Positions 17,271 through 26,292 of a DNA stretch of 64,000 nt are shown here, one piece after another (position 1 is the stretch's first letter; each line of letters starts with the position of its first letter). The stretch covers positions 875,350 through 939,349 of the forward strand of contig NZ_JAGIOR010000002.1 in the NCBI RefSeq assembly GCF_017876795.1. Direction: 5' to 3'. The notes under the pieces were generated by a model. It had not been told where the DNA came from and ran no database searches. It saw nothing but the letters and a program-made list of their open reading frames with translations. A program made the position numbers and the translations under genes. This stretch comes from Rhizobium leguminosarum. Lineage in GTDB: Bacteria; Pseudomonadota; Alphaproteobacteria; Rhizobiales; Rhizobiaceae.

Positions 17271-17840
17271 TCACTCAGTCATAGAAGCATCAAGCCTTTG
17301 GTTCAACGCCAGAACATTGACGGTGGGCTCGCCGAGAAGGCCGAGTTCACGGGCCTGAACGGCGCCGTCGACCAGTGCCTTGACCTTGGCCTCGTCCAGG
17401 CTTCGCGCCTTGGCGACACGGGTCACTTGGAAGTAAGCGGCCTCCGGCGAAATATCGGGATCGAGGCCACTGCCCGACGCGGTGACGAGGTCGGCGGGCA
17501 CCTCCGAATTCGGGTTCGCCGCCTTGGCGGCCTCGTAATCGCCTTTGACGCGGTCGATCAGTTTCTTGCTGGTCGGGCCAAGGTTCGAGCCGCTGGAGGC
17601 CGCCGCATTATAGCCGTCGCCGGCAGCCGACGGACGGCCGTGGAAATACTTGTCGCTGGTGAAGGCTTGGCCGATCAGCGTCGAACCGATCACCTCACCG
17701 TTCTTCTCGATCAGGCTGCCATTCGCCTGGCTGGGAAAGAGGGCTTGGGCAGCACCGGTCATGGCGAGCGGATAAAGCAAGCCGGTGATGGCGGTGGTGG
17801 CGACGATCATGACGACGGCCGGACGCAGTTCTTTCAACAT
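17271..17840 (-). CDS. kdpC: Potassium-transporting ATPase subunit KdpC
   Basis: A 189-residue subunit anchored by one N-terminal membrane helix ([19 protein letters not shown]). Conserved stretches [51 protein letters not shown] and [15 protein letters not shown] are all present. It stabilises the KdpFABC complex and raises potassium affinity. It begins 22 bp after kdpB. Confidence 0.96.
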   Translation of the reverse strand: MLKELRPAVVMIVATTAITGLLYPLAMTGAAQALFPSQANGSLIEKNGEVIGSTLIGQAFTSDKYFHGRPSAAGDGYNAAASSGSNLGPTSKKLIDRVKGDYEAAKAANPNSEVPADLVTASGSGLDPDISPEAAYFQVTRVAKARSLDEAKVKALVDGAVQARELGLLGEPTVNVLALNQRLDASMTE

Positions 17841-17862
17841 TGTTGTTACTCCTTGGAGTGTT

Positions 17863-19923
17863 TCAGGCGAGGCCGAGGGCTGCGACGGCCATGTCGATCG
17901 CCTTGATGCCGATGAAGGGGACGATGATGCCGCCGAGGCCGTAGATCAGCAGGTTGCGCGACAAGAGCGCGCCGGCGCCGATCGGACGGTAGCGCACACC
18001 CTTCAGCGACAGCGGGATCAGGGCGACGATGATCAGTGCGTTGAAGATGATCGCCGAGAGGATGGCGCTTTGTGGCGTCGAAAGCCCCATGACGTTCAGG
18101 ACGCCGAGCTGCGGGTAGAAGGTCAGGAACATCGCCGGGATGATGGCGAAATACTTGGCAATGTCGTTGGCGATCGAAAACGTCGTCAGCGCGCCGCGCG
18201 TCATCAGCAGCTGCTTGCCGATTTCGACGATCTCGATGAGCTTCGTCGGGTCGCTGTCGAGATCGACCATGTTGCCGGCCTCGCGGGCGGCGACCGTGCC
18301 GGTGTTCATGGCGACGCCGACATCGGCCTGGGCAAGGGCAGGGGCGTCGTTGGTGCCGTCGCCGCACATGGCGACGAGCTTGCCCTTGGCCTGTTCCTCG
18401 CGCATCAGCGCCAGCTTCATCTCCGGCGTTGCCTGGGCAAGGAAATCGTCGACGCCGGCTTCGGCGGCAATGGCGGCTGCCGTCAGCGGGTTGTCGCCAG
18501 TGATCATCACGGTGCGGATGCCCATGCGGCGGAGCTCGGTGAAGCGCTCGCGGATGCCACCCTTGACGATGTCCTTCAGCTGGATGACGCCGAGCAGCCT
18601 GCCGTCGCGGGCAACAGCCAGCGGCGTGCCGCCCGATTTGGCGACCTCGTCGGCGATCGACTGCAGTTCGCGCACGACCTCGCTGCCATTCTTTGAAGGC
18701 GCGTCGCCATTGACATAGGTCAGCACGGCGTCGACCGCACCCTTGCGGATCGAGGCGCCTTCGAGATCGACGCCGCTCATACGGGTCTGGGCGGTGAAGG
18801 GCACGAAGGTGGCCCTGAGGCTCGCCATGTCGCGGCCGCGGATTGCATATTTCTCCTTGGCGAGCACGACGATGGAGCGTCCCTCAGGCGTTTCGTCGGC
18901 CAGCGAGGCGAGCTGGGCGGCATCGGCAAGATCCTGTTCGGAAATACCACGAACCGGGCGGAAACTCGTCGCCTGGCGGTTGCCGAGGGTGATCGTGCCA
19001 GTTTTGTCGAGCAGCAGCGTATCGACGTCGCCGGCAGCTTCGACGGCGCGGCCGGACATGGCGAGCACGTTGAAGCGGACGAGGCGGTCCATGCCGGCGA
19101 TGCCGATCGCCGACAGGAGGGCGCCTATCGTCGTCGGGATCAGCGTGACGAAGAGGGCGACGAGCACGATGATCGGAATCGAGCCGCCGGCATAGATGGC
19201 AAAGCTCGGGATCGTCGCGGTGGCGAGCACGAAGATCAGCGTCATGCCGGCGAGCAGGATGTTGAGCGCAATCTCGTTCGGCGTTTTTTGGCGTTCAGCG
19301 CCTTCGACCAGCGCGATCATCCGGTCGATGAAGGTCGAGCCGGCCGCCGCGGTGATGCGCACGCGGATCCAGTCGGACAGCACCTGGGTGCCGCCGGTCA
19401 CCGCCGAGCGGTCGCCGCCGGATTCGCGGATGACAGGGGCGGATTCGCCGGTGATCGCCGCCTCGTTGACGGAGGCGACCCCTTCGATGACTTCGCCGTC
19501 CGAAGGGATGATGTCGCCGGCCTCGACGAGCACGACGTCGCCGACCTTGAGGCTGGTCCCCGGCACCATGCGGTAGTCGCTGCCATTGTTGGCGGTCAGC
19601 AGCTTGGCCTGGGTTTCGGTGCGCGCCTTGCGCAGCGAATCCGCCTGTGCCTTGCCGCGGCCTTCGGCGACGGCTTCGGCGAAATTGGCAAACAGCACGG
19701 TGAACCAGAGCCAGAGATTGATCTGGAAGGAGAAACCAAGATTGCCGTTGCCGGCTGCGAGGTCGCGCAGGAAAAGCACGGTGGTCAGCACCGAGACCGT
19801 GGCCACGACAAACATGACCGGATTTCTGGCAAGCGCCCGTGGGTCGAGCTTCTTGAAGGCGGCGCCCACGGCCGGAATGAGGATGCGACTATCGATGATA
19901 CTCGCGGATTTTGCCTGGCTCAT
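17863..19923 (-). CDS. kdpB: Potassium-transporting P-type ATPase subunit KdpB
   Basis: A 686-residue catalytic subunit. The phosphorylated Asp is in [13 protein letters not shown], the dephosphorylation loop is [10 protein letters not shown], nucleotide-domain motifs and [14 protein letters not shown] are present, and the hinge reads [20 protein letters not shown]. Seven membrane helices fit the family. It is separated from kdpA by 209 bp, unusually wide for this operon, and that gap holds a small ORF and a perfect hairpin. Confidence 0.97.
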   Translation of the reverse strand: MSQAKSASIIDSRILIPAVGAAFKKLDPRALARNPVMFVVATVSVLTTVLFLRDLAAGNGNLGFSFQINLWLWFTVLFANFAEAVAEGRGKAQADSLRKARTETQAKLLTANNGSDYRMVPGTSLKVGDVVLVEAGDIIPSDGEVIEGVASVNEAAITGESAPVIRESGGDRSAVTGGTQVLSDWIRVRITAAAGSTFIDRMIALVEGAERQKTPNEIALNILLAGMTLIFVLATATIPSFAIYAGGSIPIIVLVALFVTLIPTTIGALLSAIGIAGMDRLVRFNVLAMSGRAVEAAGDVDTLLLDKTGTITLGNRQATSFRPVRGISEQDLADAAQLASLADETPEGRSIVVLAKEKYAIRGRDMASLRATFVPFTAQTRMSGVDLEGASIRKGAVDAVLTYVNGDAPSKNGSEVVRELQSIADEVAKSGGTPLAVARDGRLLGVIQLKDIVKGGIRERFTELRRMGIRTVMITGDNPLTAAAIAAEAGVDDFLAQATPEMKLALMREEQAKGKLVAMCGDGTNDAPALAQADVGVAMNTGTVAAREAGNMVDLDSDPTKLIEIVEIGKQLLMTRGALTTFSIANDIAKYFAIIPAMFLTFYPQLGVLNVMGLSTPQSAILSAIIFNALIIVALIPLSLKGVRYRPIGAGALLSRNLLIYGLGGIIVPFIGIKAIDMAVAALGLA

Positions 19924-19967
19924 AAGAGACTCCAGCTTGGAAAAGAGGATGGCGAACCGGATGCCGG

Positions 19968-20123
19968 TCAGCCCTGTAAAATCTTGACGATCGCCGCGGC
20001 GACGAGCAGGCCTGCCATCACCACCAGGATGATGTCGGAGGCTTGGGACCTCGGGCCATTCCCACGTCCCGGCGAACCGGGACGTGGGTGAAGCGCGCTG
20101 CGAAGCCTGTGACGGAGGATCAT
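19968..20123 (-). CDS. Predicted 51-aa single-span membrane protein between kdpA and kdpB
   Basis: An ATG nine nt after the kdpA stop, with GAGGTG just upstream, opens a 51-codon frame. The first 28 residues are basic and Pro/Gly-rich ([10 protein letters not shown] comes from the embedded palindrome), then [20 protein letters not shown] forms a clear transmembrane helix. Position and RBS argue for translation, but the short length and embedded repeat leave doubt. If real it would sit with the Kdp complex in the inner membrane. No family is recognised. Confidence 0.45.
   Translation of the reverse strand: MILRHRLRSALHPRPGSPGRGNGPRSQASDIILVVMAGLLVAAAIVKILQG
20061..20088. repeat. Perfect 12-bp palindrome in the kdpA-kdpB gap
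   Basis: CCCACGTCCCGG pairs exactly with CCGGGACGTGGG around a 4-nt loop, which reads TTCG on the kdp mRNA strand, the hyper-stable tetraloop. It lies within the frame of the small ORF and could set relative kdpA and kdpB mRNA levels. Confidence 0.8.
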
Positions 20124-20132
20124 CACATCACC

Positions 20133-21836
20133 TCAGAAGGTCTGGCCGGCGATCATCACCAGGTGCTCGACGACGGGGCCGAGCGCCAGGGCCGGGAAGA
20201 AGGTCAGGCCGCCGACGATCAGGATCGTGCCGACGAGCAGGCCGACGAAGAGCGGACCATCGGTGGGGAAGGTGCCTGCCGAGGCCGGGACCGTCTTCTT
20301 GGCGATCAGCGAGCCGGCGATGGCAAGCGCCGGAATGATGACCAGGAAGCGGCCGGCGAGCATGCCGATGCCGAGCGTCACGTTGTACCAGGGCGTATTG
20401 CCCGTAAGCCCGCCGAAAGCCGAGCCGTTGTTGGCCGCAGCCGAGGTATAGGCATAGAGGATTTCGGAGAAGCCATGCGGGCCGGCGGTGCCGATCGAGG
20501 CGACGGCCGACGGCAGCACCGTGGCGATCGCGGTGAAAACCAGCATGGCGAGCGGCAGGCAGAGGATGGCGAGAACGGCCATCTTCATTTCCTTCGCCTC
20601 GATCTTCTTGCCGAGATATTCCGGTGTGCGGCCGACCATCAGGCCGGCGACGAAGACGGCGACGATGATGAACAGCAGAATGCCGTAAAAGCCGGCGCCG
20701 ACACCGCCGACGATGACTTCGCCGAGCTGCATGTTGATCAGCGGGATGAGGCCGCCGAGCGCGGTGAACGAGCCGTGCATCGCATTGACCGCGCCGCAGG
20801 AGGCGGCGGTGGTTATGACCGCAAACAGCGAAGACAGGGCGACGCCGAAGCGGACTTCCTTGCCTTCCATATTGCCGCCGTCAAGACCGAAGGCGTGCAT
20901 CAGCGGATTGCCGGCGGCTTCCGCCCAATAGGTGACGGTGACGCCGGCGAGGAACAGCACGCCCATGGTCGCGAGGATCGCCCAGCCCTGGCGCTGGTTG
21001 CCGACCATGCGGCCGAAGACGTTGGTGAGCGCCGCGCCGATCGCAAAGATCGAAACCATCTGGATGAGGTTGGAGATCGCATCGGGGTTTTCGAACGGAT
21101 GGGCTGAGTTGGCGTTGAAGAAGCCGCCGCCATTGGTGCCGAGCATCTTGATCGCAAGCTGCGAGGCGACGGGACCGACGGCGATCGTCTGCCGCGCGCC
21201 TTCGAGCGTCGTCGCATTGACATAGGGTCCGAGCGTCTGCGGCACGCCGAGATAGACATAGACCAGCGTCAGTACGATGCAAATCGGCAGCAGCACATAG
21301 AAGGTCGCCCTCGTCATATCGACCCAGAAGTTGCCGATGGCCTTGCCCGAAGCACGCGAGAAGGCGCGGATGAAGGCGAGCGCAATGGCCATGCCGGTCG
21401 CGGCGGAGACGAAGTTCTGGACGGTGAAGCCGGCCATCTGGGTCAGATAGGACATGGTGCTTTCGCCGCCGTAGTTCTGCCAGTTGGTGTTGCTGACGAA
21501 ACTGACGGCGGTGTTGAAGGAAAGATCCGGCGGGACGGCCGCCATGCCGGCCGGATTATAGGGAAGGCCGGCCTGCAGGCGCTGCAGCGCATAAAGCACG
21601 ATGACGCCGAGAAGGTTGAAGAGCAGCATGGCGAAGGCATAGGAGGTCCAATGCTGCTCCTCGCGCTCGCCGGTGCCGGCCATGCGGTAAAGTCCCCGTT
21701 CGATTGGAACGAGGATGGGTGACAGGAAAGTGCGCTCGCCGCTGAAGACACGCGTCATGTAGCCGCCGAGCGGTTTGACGAGCACGAGGACCATCCCGCA
21801 ATAAAGCAGGATCTGAAGCCATCCGTTGAGGGTCAT
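20133..21836 (-). CDS. kdpA: Potassium-transporting ATPase subunit KdpA
   Basis: A 567-residue channel-like subunit that binds potassium, with about ten membrane helices. Family stretches are readable: [66 protein letters not shown] chose the ATG giving [14 protein letters not shown]; an upstream in-frame ATG adds 14 residues ([14 protein letters not shown]) not typical of the family. It follows kdpF by 69 bp. Confidence 0.96.
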   Translation of the reverse strand: MTLNGWLQILLYCGMVLVLVKPLGGYMTRVFSGERTFLSPILVPIERGLYRMAGTGEREEQHWTSYAFAMLLFNLLGVIVLYALQRLQAGLPYNPAGMAAVPPDLSFNTAVSFVSNTNWQNYGGESTMSYLTQMAGFTVQNFVSAATGMAIALAFIRAFSRASGKAIGNFWVDMTRATFYVLLPICIVLTLVYVYLGVPQTLGPYVNATTLEGARQTIAVGPVASQLAIKMLGTNGGGFFNANSAHPFENPDAISNLIQMVSIFAIGAALTNVFGRMVGNQRQGWAILATMGVLFLAGVTVTYWAEAAGNPLMHAFGLDGGNMEGKEVRFGVALSSLFAVITTAASCGAVNAMHGSFTALGGLIPLINMQLGEVIVGGVGAGFYGILLFIIVAVFVAGLMVGRTPEYLGKKIEAKEMKMAVLAILCLPLAMLVFTAIATVLPSAVASIGTAGPHGFSEILYAYTSAAANNGSAFGGLTGNTPWYNVTLGIGMLAGRFLVIIPALAIAGSLIAKKTVPASAGTFPTDGPLFVGLLVGTILIVGGLTFFPALALGPVVEHLVMIAGQTF

Positions 21837-21905
21837 TTCAGGTAAACTTTCAATACCGGCTGCTTCTCGGTCGCGCATGCGCGACCTCAGAAGCGCCAGT
21901 TCTTT

Positions 21906-21995
21906 TCAGAAGCGTTCTGGGCGAAGCAGAGCGTAGGTGAGGTAGACGGTGAGAAACACGGTCACGGCACCGCTCAAGACATAGTCGAGGGTCAT
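21906..21995 (-). CDS. kdpF: KdpF small membrane subunit
   Basis: A 29-residue hydrophobic peptide (MTLDYVLSGAVTVFLTVYLT, then YALLRPERF), matching KdpF in size, single helix and the LxPERF ending. A strong AGGAGAAACG ribosome-binding site precedes the ATG. KdpF stabilises the KdpABC complex in E. coli. Confidence 0.9.
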   Translation of the reverse strand: MTLDYVLSGAVTVFLTVYLTYALLRPERF

Positions 21996-22009
21996 CGTCG
22001 TTTCTCCTG

Positions 22010-22093
22010 TCAAAGCCTGTCGCAGGCTCTTGTGTAGGCAAAGCACAGCGCGAAGAATATGATCGCGGTGCCAAGCAGAATGATATCCATCAT
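22010..22093 (-). CDS. Predicted 27-aa membrane peptide upstream of kdpF
   Basis: An ATG-ATG start with AGGAGTCACG upstream opens a 27-codon frame: one hydrophobic helix (IILLGTAIIFFALCFAYT) followed by RACDRL. It ends 14 bp before the kdpF ATG and its coding sequence contains the kdpF upstream spacer, an arrangement typical of a translated operon leader gene. I recall comparable short hydrophobic ORFs ending in ERL/DRL before kdpF in other bacteria. Too short to name; a second small Kdp subunit or leader peptide are both possible. Confidence 0.55.
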   Translation of the reverse strand: MMDIILLGTAIIFFALCFAYTRACDRL

Positions 22094-22258
22094 GATCGTG
22101 ACTCCTGTTGGTCTTTTTGGAGTCAGACAAGACAAAGGGCGCACACCCTGGAGGAGTCGCCTTTCATGCTTTCTGGCGTGGAGATGATCTTTTCGATCTC
22201 TCGGAGATCAATATGGAGCCGAAGCGCATAAAGGTTCGAGACGGGCAAGGAGCCGCCA

Positions 22259-22277
22259 ATATAAAAATCTTATAAAT
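22259..22277 (-). promoter_or_regulatory. Candidate KdpE-type AT-rich site
   Basis: On the kdp strand an AT-rich tract carries two TTTATA-like repeats (TTTATAAG and TTTATATT) about 165 bp upstream of the first small ORF, in otherwise GC-rich DNA. E. coli KdpE binds a T-rich TTTATA-containing site. The match is by composition only. Confidence 0.25.
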
Positions 22278-22294
22278 GCTTTTCAGGGAGCGAG

Positions 22295-22654
22295 CTAAGG
22301 ATCGATCCGGAACCGGTATTGGCCTTGGGCGCTGCGGCCGTCCATCGAGAGGACATGCCAGTCGATGGTATAGAAGCCGGGCGCCATGGCAGGGTCGAGC
22401 GGGACCTTGAAGATCGATCCTTCAGGACCGGAGAGAAATGGCTTGCCCGTGGGAAGCGCTATACCCTCAGCATCGAGCAGGATAGCTGTCGAGCGGGCAA
22501 GATCGACCGGGCCGGTAAAGGTGAGTTCGAGATTGACCGGCGCCAGCCTTTCTTCCTGCTGCGGCGGGAGCGATGCTTGTTCGAGGGCTGCAGACGCCTC
22601 ACTTGCGGCAAAGAGAAGAGATGCGAACAGACAGAATGACACGATCGACTTCAT
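22295..22654 (-). CDS. CopC-domain periplasmic protein
   Basis: A 119-residue exported protein with an N-terminal signal (MKSIVSFCLFASLLFAASEASA). The mature part matches the small CopC/YobA beta-barrel: LELTFTGPVDL, then PLDPAMAPGFYTIDWHVLSMDG and GQYRFRI. The family normally carries copper-binding His residues at the mature N-terminus and after the late Asp-Gly; here those positions read ALEQ and MDGR, so copper binding is doubtful. No CopD partner follows. The start after MRIGKIRKTI was chosen to expose the signal peptide. Confidence 0.75.
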   Translation of the reverse strand: MKSIVSFCLFASLLFAASEASAALEQASLPPQQEERLAPVNLELTFTGPVDLARSTAILLDAEGIALPTGKPFLSGPEGSIFKVPLDPAMAPGFYTIDWHVLSMDGRSAQGQYRFRIDP

Positions 22655-22980
22655 GATGGTCTTCCTTATCTTGCCGATCCGCATGTGCCCGGAGTCGTCA
22701 TGCTTCCGAGGCGCTGTGCCGGCGCATGGCTAATAACGCTGCCGGTGGTGATTTTGATCCCTCGTCTCGACGACAACGCGCACCGGCTGCGGCTGACGGC
22801 CTTCCGGCAGTGCGACAATCGGGTCCACAAGTCGGTGCCAGAATTCCCGCAATGACCTTGATATCGTCCGGCCGCAAGGTCGATTTCCGCCGACATTATC
22901 GTGATTTTTCTTCATCTCTCTGCCTGTCTTCATGGCCGGGATCTCGAATGGAGAATGTACTCCCCGGCGGCCTCGGCTGG
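22655..22980. other. Gap between CopC-like gene and IS66 element
   Basis: About 330 bp with no firm gene. One weak leftward frame is listed separately. The right end carries the left copy of the IS66 target duplication. No promoter or operator is convincing. Confidence 0.4.
22730..22915 (-). CDS. Possible small basic hypothetical protein
   Basis: A 61-codon leftward frame starting MKKNHDNVGGNRPCG and rich in Arg/His. The ribosome-binding site is poor and no family is recognised. Codon use is not clearly different from neighbouring non-coding DNA, so it may be spurious. Confidence 0.25.
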   Translation of the reverse strand: MKKNHDNVGGNRPCGRTISRSLREFWHRLVDPIVALPEGRQPQPVRVVVETRDQNHHRQRY

Positions 22981-22988
22981 AATCATAC
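22981..22988. repeat. IS66 target-site duplication, left copy
   Basis: Octamer AATCATAC directly abutting the left IS66 end; the same octamer abuts the right end at 26124-26131. Confidence 0.92.
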
Positions 22989-23054
22989 GTAAGCGCGACG
23001 AACTGGACACGGCGACTTCCGTTGACATTCCCGTTGGCATGACGGTGCTCGGTT

Positions 23055-23639
23055 TTAAAATTTCTGCTTTGCGCGCCGCGGCATGAAGTATTCTCGAATT
23101 TTGATGACGGCACCAGCGATCTGGATGAGCTCTGCCGGCGGCGTAACCTTTTTGGCGTCGCAGAGGGCGCGAATAGGAGCGATGATATCACCGGTCACAG
23201 CATGTCCGCGGATAACCGGGTTCCATAGCCTAGGGGCGAACTCCGTTCCGAGGAGGAATCCGGTGTGCCAATCGAAGCTGTCGTGGGAATAGGTGATGTG
23301 ACTGAAGCGTGGCCGATATTCTTCCGGCCTCTCCCCAAGGGTTGCCGATATGCGGTTATATTCGGCGACGATCGTCTGCACGGCCCGGTGCTCCGTGGTT
23401 TCCATCGGCAAGGCCATGGCATCCTCGCCAGCGAACAGGGGTATCCATTGATAGGGGTTGATGAACTTCGGCCCGATGATCAACGCGGTGAGATAGCCAT
23501 CCAGCCCGCTCATGCTCCACACCGGCGCCGCAGGACGCCGCCTGCGAATGAAGGCCTCGAATGCTTCATCGTCAAGCTTCGGCCGCGCTGTTGCCGCCTG
23601 CGCTGGGCTGATTGAAGTGGTTTGGGTGGGCTTTGTCAT
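23055..23639 (-). CDS. UPF0149/YecA-like protein carried by IS66
   Basis: A 194-residue cytoplasmic protein with the family core VWSMSGLDGYLTALIIGPKFI at about 41-61 and the later YRPRFSHITYSHDSFDWHTGFLLG region. The Cys-rich SEC-C metal-binding tail of full-length YecA is absent; the protein ends in a basic stretch (REYFMPRRAKQKF). Its ATG overlaps the tnpC stop (ATGA), and it lies inside the inverted repeats, so it moves with the element. Role in transposition unknown. Confidence 0.8.
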   Translation of the reverse strand: MTKPTQTTSISPAQAATARPKLDDEAFEAFIRRRRPAAPVWSMSGLDGYLTALIIGPKFINPYQWIPLFAGEDAMALPMETTEHRAVQTIVAEYNRISATLGERPEEYRPRFSHITYSHDSFDWHTGFLLGTEFAPRLWNPVIRGHAVTGDIIAPIRALCDAKKVTPPAELIQIAGAVIKIREYFMPRRAKQKF

Positions 23640-25192
23640 GCGGCAACCTGATGGCGCTCTGTTTTCCAGTTCCAGGGAAGCAGCGTATCGAGCTGGTTGA
23701 TCGTGGTGCTTCCCGAGACGATCCGTTCGAGGACATCGGCAAGCCAGGCGTGTGGATCGAGGCCGTTGAGTTTGGCGGAGTTGACCAGCGAGGCCAGAAC
23801 CGCGAAGGTCTCGCCACCCTTCACATTGCCCACGAACATCGAATTCTTTCTCGTCAGGGCAACGGACTTCATCGAACGTTCCACGATGTTGGAGTCTACC
23901 TCGATTGTCCCGTCGTCAAGGAAAGCGGTGAGACCTGTCCAGTGCGTCAACGTGTAATTGATGGCCTTGGCCAGAGCGGACTGGGTCGAGATGTCATTCT
24001 TCAGTTCAAGCAGGCGGGTCTTTATCTGACGCATGACAGGGGCTGAGTGGATCTGCCGGGCATTCTGGCGCTCCATGGCGCCTTGGCCCCTGATCTCCTG
24101 TTCGATCCTGTAAATCTCGGCCAACATCGAGACGATCGTGAGCGCCTCCGACGACCCGGTCAGCTTGACCACATCAACGAATTTGCGCCGTGCGTGGGCA
24201 AGACAGAAGGCCAGTCTTAAACGGCTGGAATTGCTTTTGCCGCGATGTCTGGCAAGCGTTTTGTAGGCTGTATATCCATCTACCTGAAGGATGCCGTTGA
24301 AGGACGCCAACTGACGCTCTGCCTCACGGGCGCTGCGGCTCTCGGAGAAGATATAGCCGACCGCTGGCGGGGCGGGTCCATTCCAGGGGCGGTCATCGAT
24401 GGCCTGTGCCCAGAGCTGACAGACTTTCGTTCGCTTTCGCCCCGGATCGAGCCGCGGCAACCGCGTCTCGTCGGAAAATACCCTTGGCTGTGAGCGAATG
24501 AAGGCCAGCAGCCTGTCGTAAAGAGGCTTGAGCCACCAGGCAACGCGCGCCACCCAGACGCTGAGCGTTCCACGATCGAGACTGACGCCATAGCCTGCGA
24601 AGATCTGTGTCTGCCGATAGAGCGGCAGGTGCCAGGCGAATTTGGAAACGACGATGTGAGCGGCCAAGGCAGTCGTCGCCATACCGCCGTCCATGAAGCG
24701 TGCCGGTGCGGAAGCTTGAACGACGCCATTCTCGCAGGCCCGGCAGGCGTAGCGGGGGCGAATGGTCCGTCTGACGCGCAAGATGGCTGGTACGACATCC
24801 AGCGCCTCGCTTGTGGTCTCCCCGATGCAATGCAGCCCGCCTCCGCAACAGGAGCAGGTACGACTTTCCGGCTCAACGACGACGTCATATCGTGGCAGGT
24901 GTTTGGGAAGAAAGCCGATATTGCGCGCCGCGGACGGCCTGCGTCGCAAACCTTGCTCGCCGCCGTCAGGCCGATCGTCGTTAGCGGCAACCGGGACAGT
25001 CGAAAGATCGCCAAGATCAAAGCTCGCCTGTGCCGGATCGATGCTCGAAAGCATCTCCGATCTGGCGCCATGGATCAACCGCTTAAGGCTGGCGACTTCC
25101 TCCTGAAGGTCGGCTATCCGGGCATCGCGGACCAGAACCATACGGCTCAGTTGCTCGACGTCCTGCGGGAGTTGATCGGTTGGAAGAGACAT
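23636..25192 (-). CDS. tnpC: IS66 transposase TnpC
   Basis: A 518-residue DDE transposase. N-terminal coiled-coil (EQLSRMVLVRDARIADLQEE) followed by a Cys-rich zinc-binding part (CSCCGGGLHCIG, YACRACENG) and a catalytic core with Asp in FSDETRL, Asp in LQVDGYTAYK and Glu in DSNIVERSMK. The C-terminal helical segment matches IS66. The ATG giving MSLPTDQLPQDVEQ was chosen over one 33 nt upstream. Intact. Confidence 0.93.
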   Translation of the reverse strand: MSLPTDQLPQDVEQLSRMVLVRDARIADLQEEVASLKRLIHGARSEMLSSIDPAQASFDLGDLSTVPVAANDDRPDGGEQGLRRRPSAARNIGFLPKHLPRYDVVVEPESRTCSCCGGGLHCIGETTSEALDVVPAILRVRRTIRPRYACRACENGVVQASAPARFMDGGMATTALAAHIVVSKFAWHLPLYRQTQIFAGYGVSLDRGTLSVWVARVAWWLKPLYDRLLAFIRSQPRVFSDETRLPRLDPGRKRTKVCQLWAQAIDDRPWNGPAPPAVGYIFSESRSAREAERQLASFNGILQVDGYTAYKTLARHRGKSNSSRLRLAFCLAHARRKFVDVVKLTGSSEALTIVSMLAEIYRIEQEIRGQGAMERQNARQIHSAPVMRQIKTRLLELKNDISTQSALAKAINYTLTHWTGLTAFLDDGTIEVDSNIVERSMKSVALTRKNSMFVGNVKGGETFAVLASLVNSAKLNGLDPHAWLADVLERIVSGSTTINQLDTLLPWNWKTERHQVAA

Positions 25193-25240
25193 GCCGAAAC
25201 CTACCATACCGGCATGGATCTTCAAGCAAATACAATGGGA

Positions 25241-25591
25241 TCAAGCGGCTTTCGTAGGCCGCTTTACGGGTTCTCGCTGAACTCGTGTCCAGTCCAGCCC
25301 GGCAACGAGCAGGTTGAACTGTTCCGGGGACATGCAGATCGCGTCGTCCTTTACGGGCGGGAAGACGAACTTGCCGCTCTCCAGCCACTTCGTCGATAAG
25401 ATCATGCCGGACCCATCCCAGTAAATACAGCGCAGCCGGTCGCGACGTTTGGCCCGGAAAACAAAAACATCGCCGCAATAAGGATCGGCAGCAAGTGCCG
25501 CCGCCACCAACGCGACAAGGCCGTTCATGCCGCGCCGGAAATCGACCGGCTGCGTCGCCATCAAGATGCGAAGCCCCCTCGCACCGATCAC
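25241..25591 (-). CDS. tnpB: IS66 accessory protein TnpB
   Basis: A 116-residue IS66 Orf2 protein, required for transposition in characterised IS66 elements. Family stretches are GLRILMATQPVDFRRGMNGLVALV, VFVFRAKRRDRLRCIYWDGSG at the usual places. The ATG overlaps the tnpA stop by four nt. A 48-bp gap precedes tnpC. Confidence 0.94.
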   Translation of the reverse strand: MIGARGLRILMATQPVDFRRGMNGLVALVAAALAADPYCGDVFVFRAKRRDRLRCIYWDGSGMILSTKWLESGKFVFPPVKDDAICMSPEQFNLLVAGLDWTRVQREPVKRPTKAA

Positions 25592-26043
25592 CGCTTGCCC
25601 CGCAGCGCCGATACCACCGCCTGTGCCAGCTCTGGAGCGACATTGCCGCTCATGACCATACGCCCGCCGCCAAGCTCGATCTCGATGCGGCCCGCAGCAA
25701 GATCGGGCCGGTTGTCGGCGCTCTGCGCCTCAATCACGTCCTCCGAAATCGTCACCGGAACGAAAACCGGAACATCCAGTTCTCTACCGCCGCGCCTGCC
25801 AACCGGTAGGCCCGCAGCCTTCCGCCACTTGTTCAGAAGCCCGCGATTAACACCGTATCGGCGCGCTACCCGCGAAATGTTCACACCGGGCTCGGCACAT
25901 GCCAGCAGTATCTCGTCTTTCTCTTCCGGCAACCAGTCCCGTCGCCGACGGTCACCGGTGATCACTTCAACCCGGCGGTAGCTTTCCTGGTGCCTGGCTT
26001 CAAGCCTGGCTCTGAGCATGGCACTATCGTTCTCGTCGTCCAT
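25588..26043 (-). CDS. tnpA: IS66 accessory protein TnpA
   Basis: A 151-residue IS66 Orf1 protein. It holds a helix-turn-helix (EPGVNISRVARRYGVNRGLLNKWRK) and a C-terminal IEIELGGGRMVMSG segment found in this group. I chose MDDENDSAMLRAR as start; the upstream ATG adds 12 residues. It is the first gene of the element. Confidence 0.9.
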   Translation of the reverse strand: MDDENDSAMLRARLEARHQESYRRVEVITGDRRRRDWLPEEKDEILLACAEPGVNISRVARRYGVNRGLLNKWRKAAGLPVGRRGGRELDVPVFVPVTISEDVIEAQSADNRPDLAAGRIEIELGGGRMVMSGNVAPELAQAVVSALRGKR

Positions 26044-26123
26044 CAAATCGCCCTTCCAAATCGAAAGGCAGATTCTCAAGTCTCAACCGAAACAAGAAAA
26101 GGTGGGATGTTCGTGGCGCTCAC

Positions 26124-26131
26124 AATCATAC
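26124..26131. repeat. IS66 target-site duplication, right copy
   Basis: Octamer AATCATAC directly abutting the right IS66 end; identical to the left copy at 22981-22988. Confidence 0.92.
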
Positions 26132-26292
26132 AGAGGTCTTGGAACGCAAATCTTTCGGATTATAGAGATGGGCATTTCATCACATGTTGAGCAAAAGCTT
26201 GATCTGTACGATTGAATTGCTGCCCCTTCCAGTCTTATAGTCGCTTCAACGGCACTCGATGGACCGAGGGGCCATAGGGAAGGAAACCGACA

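Larger units (their letters stand above)
22989..26123 (-). mobile_element. Complete IS66-family element (3135 bp)
   Basis: The ends are GTAAGCGCGACGAAC on the left and, complemented, GTGAGCGCCACGAAC on the right (13 of 15 identical). Both are flanked by the octamer AATCATAC (22981-22988 and 26124-26131), an 8-bp target duplication as expected for IS66. It holds tnpA, tnpB, tnpC and an extra UPF0149-type gene, all leftward and overlapping. Confidence 0.95.

Noticed and set aside
26132..26292. Possible small ORFs between the IS66 right end and the dehydrogenase
   Set aside because: Frames are short, lack ribosome-binding sites and run into the IS66 end.
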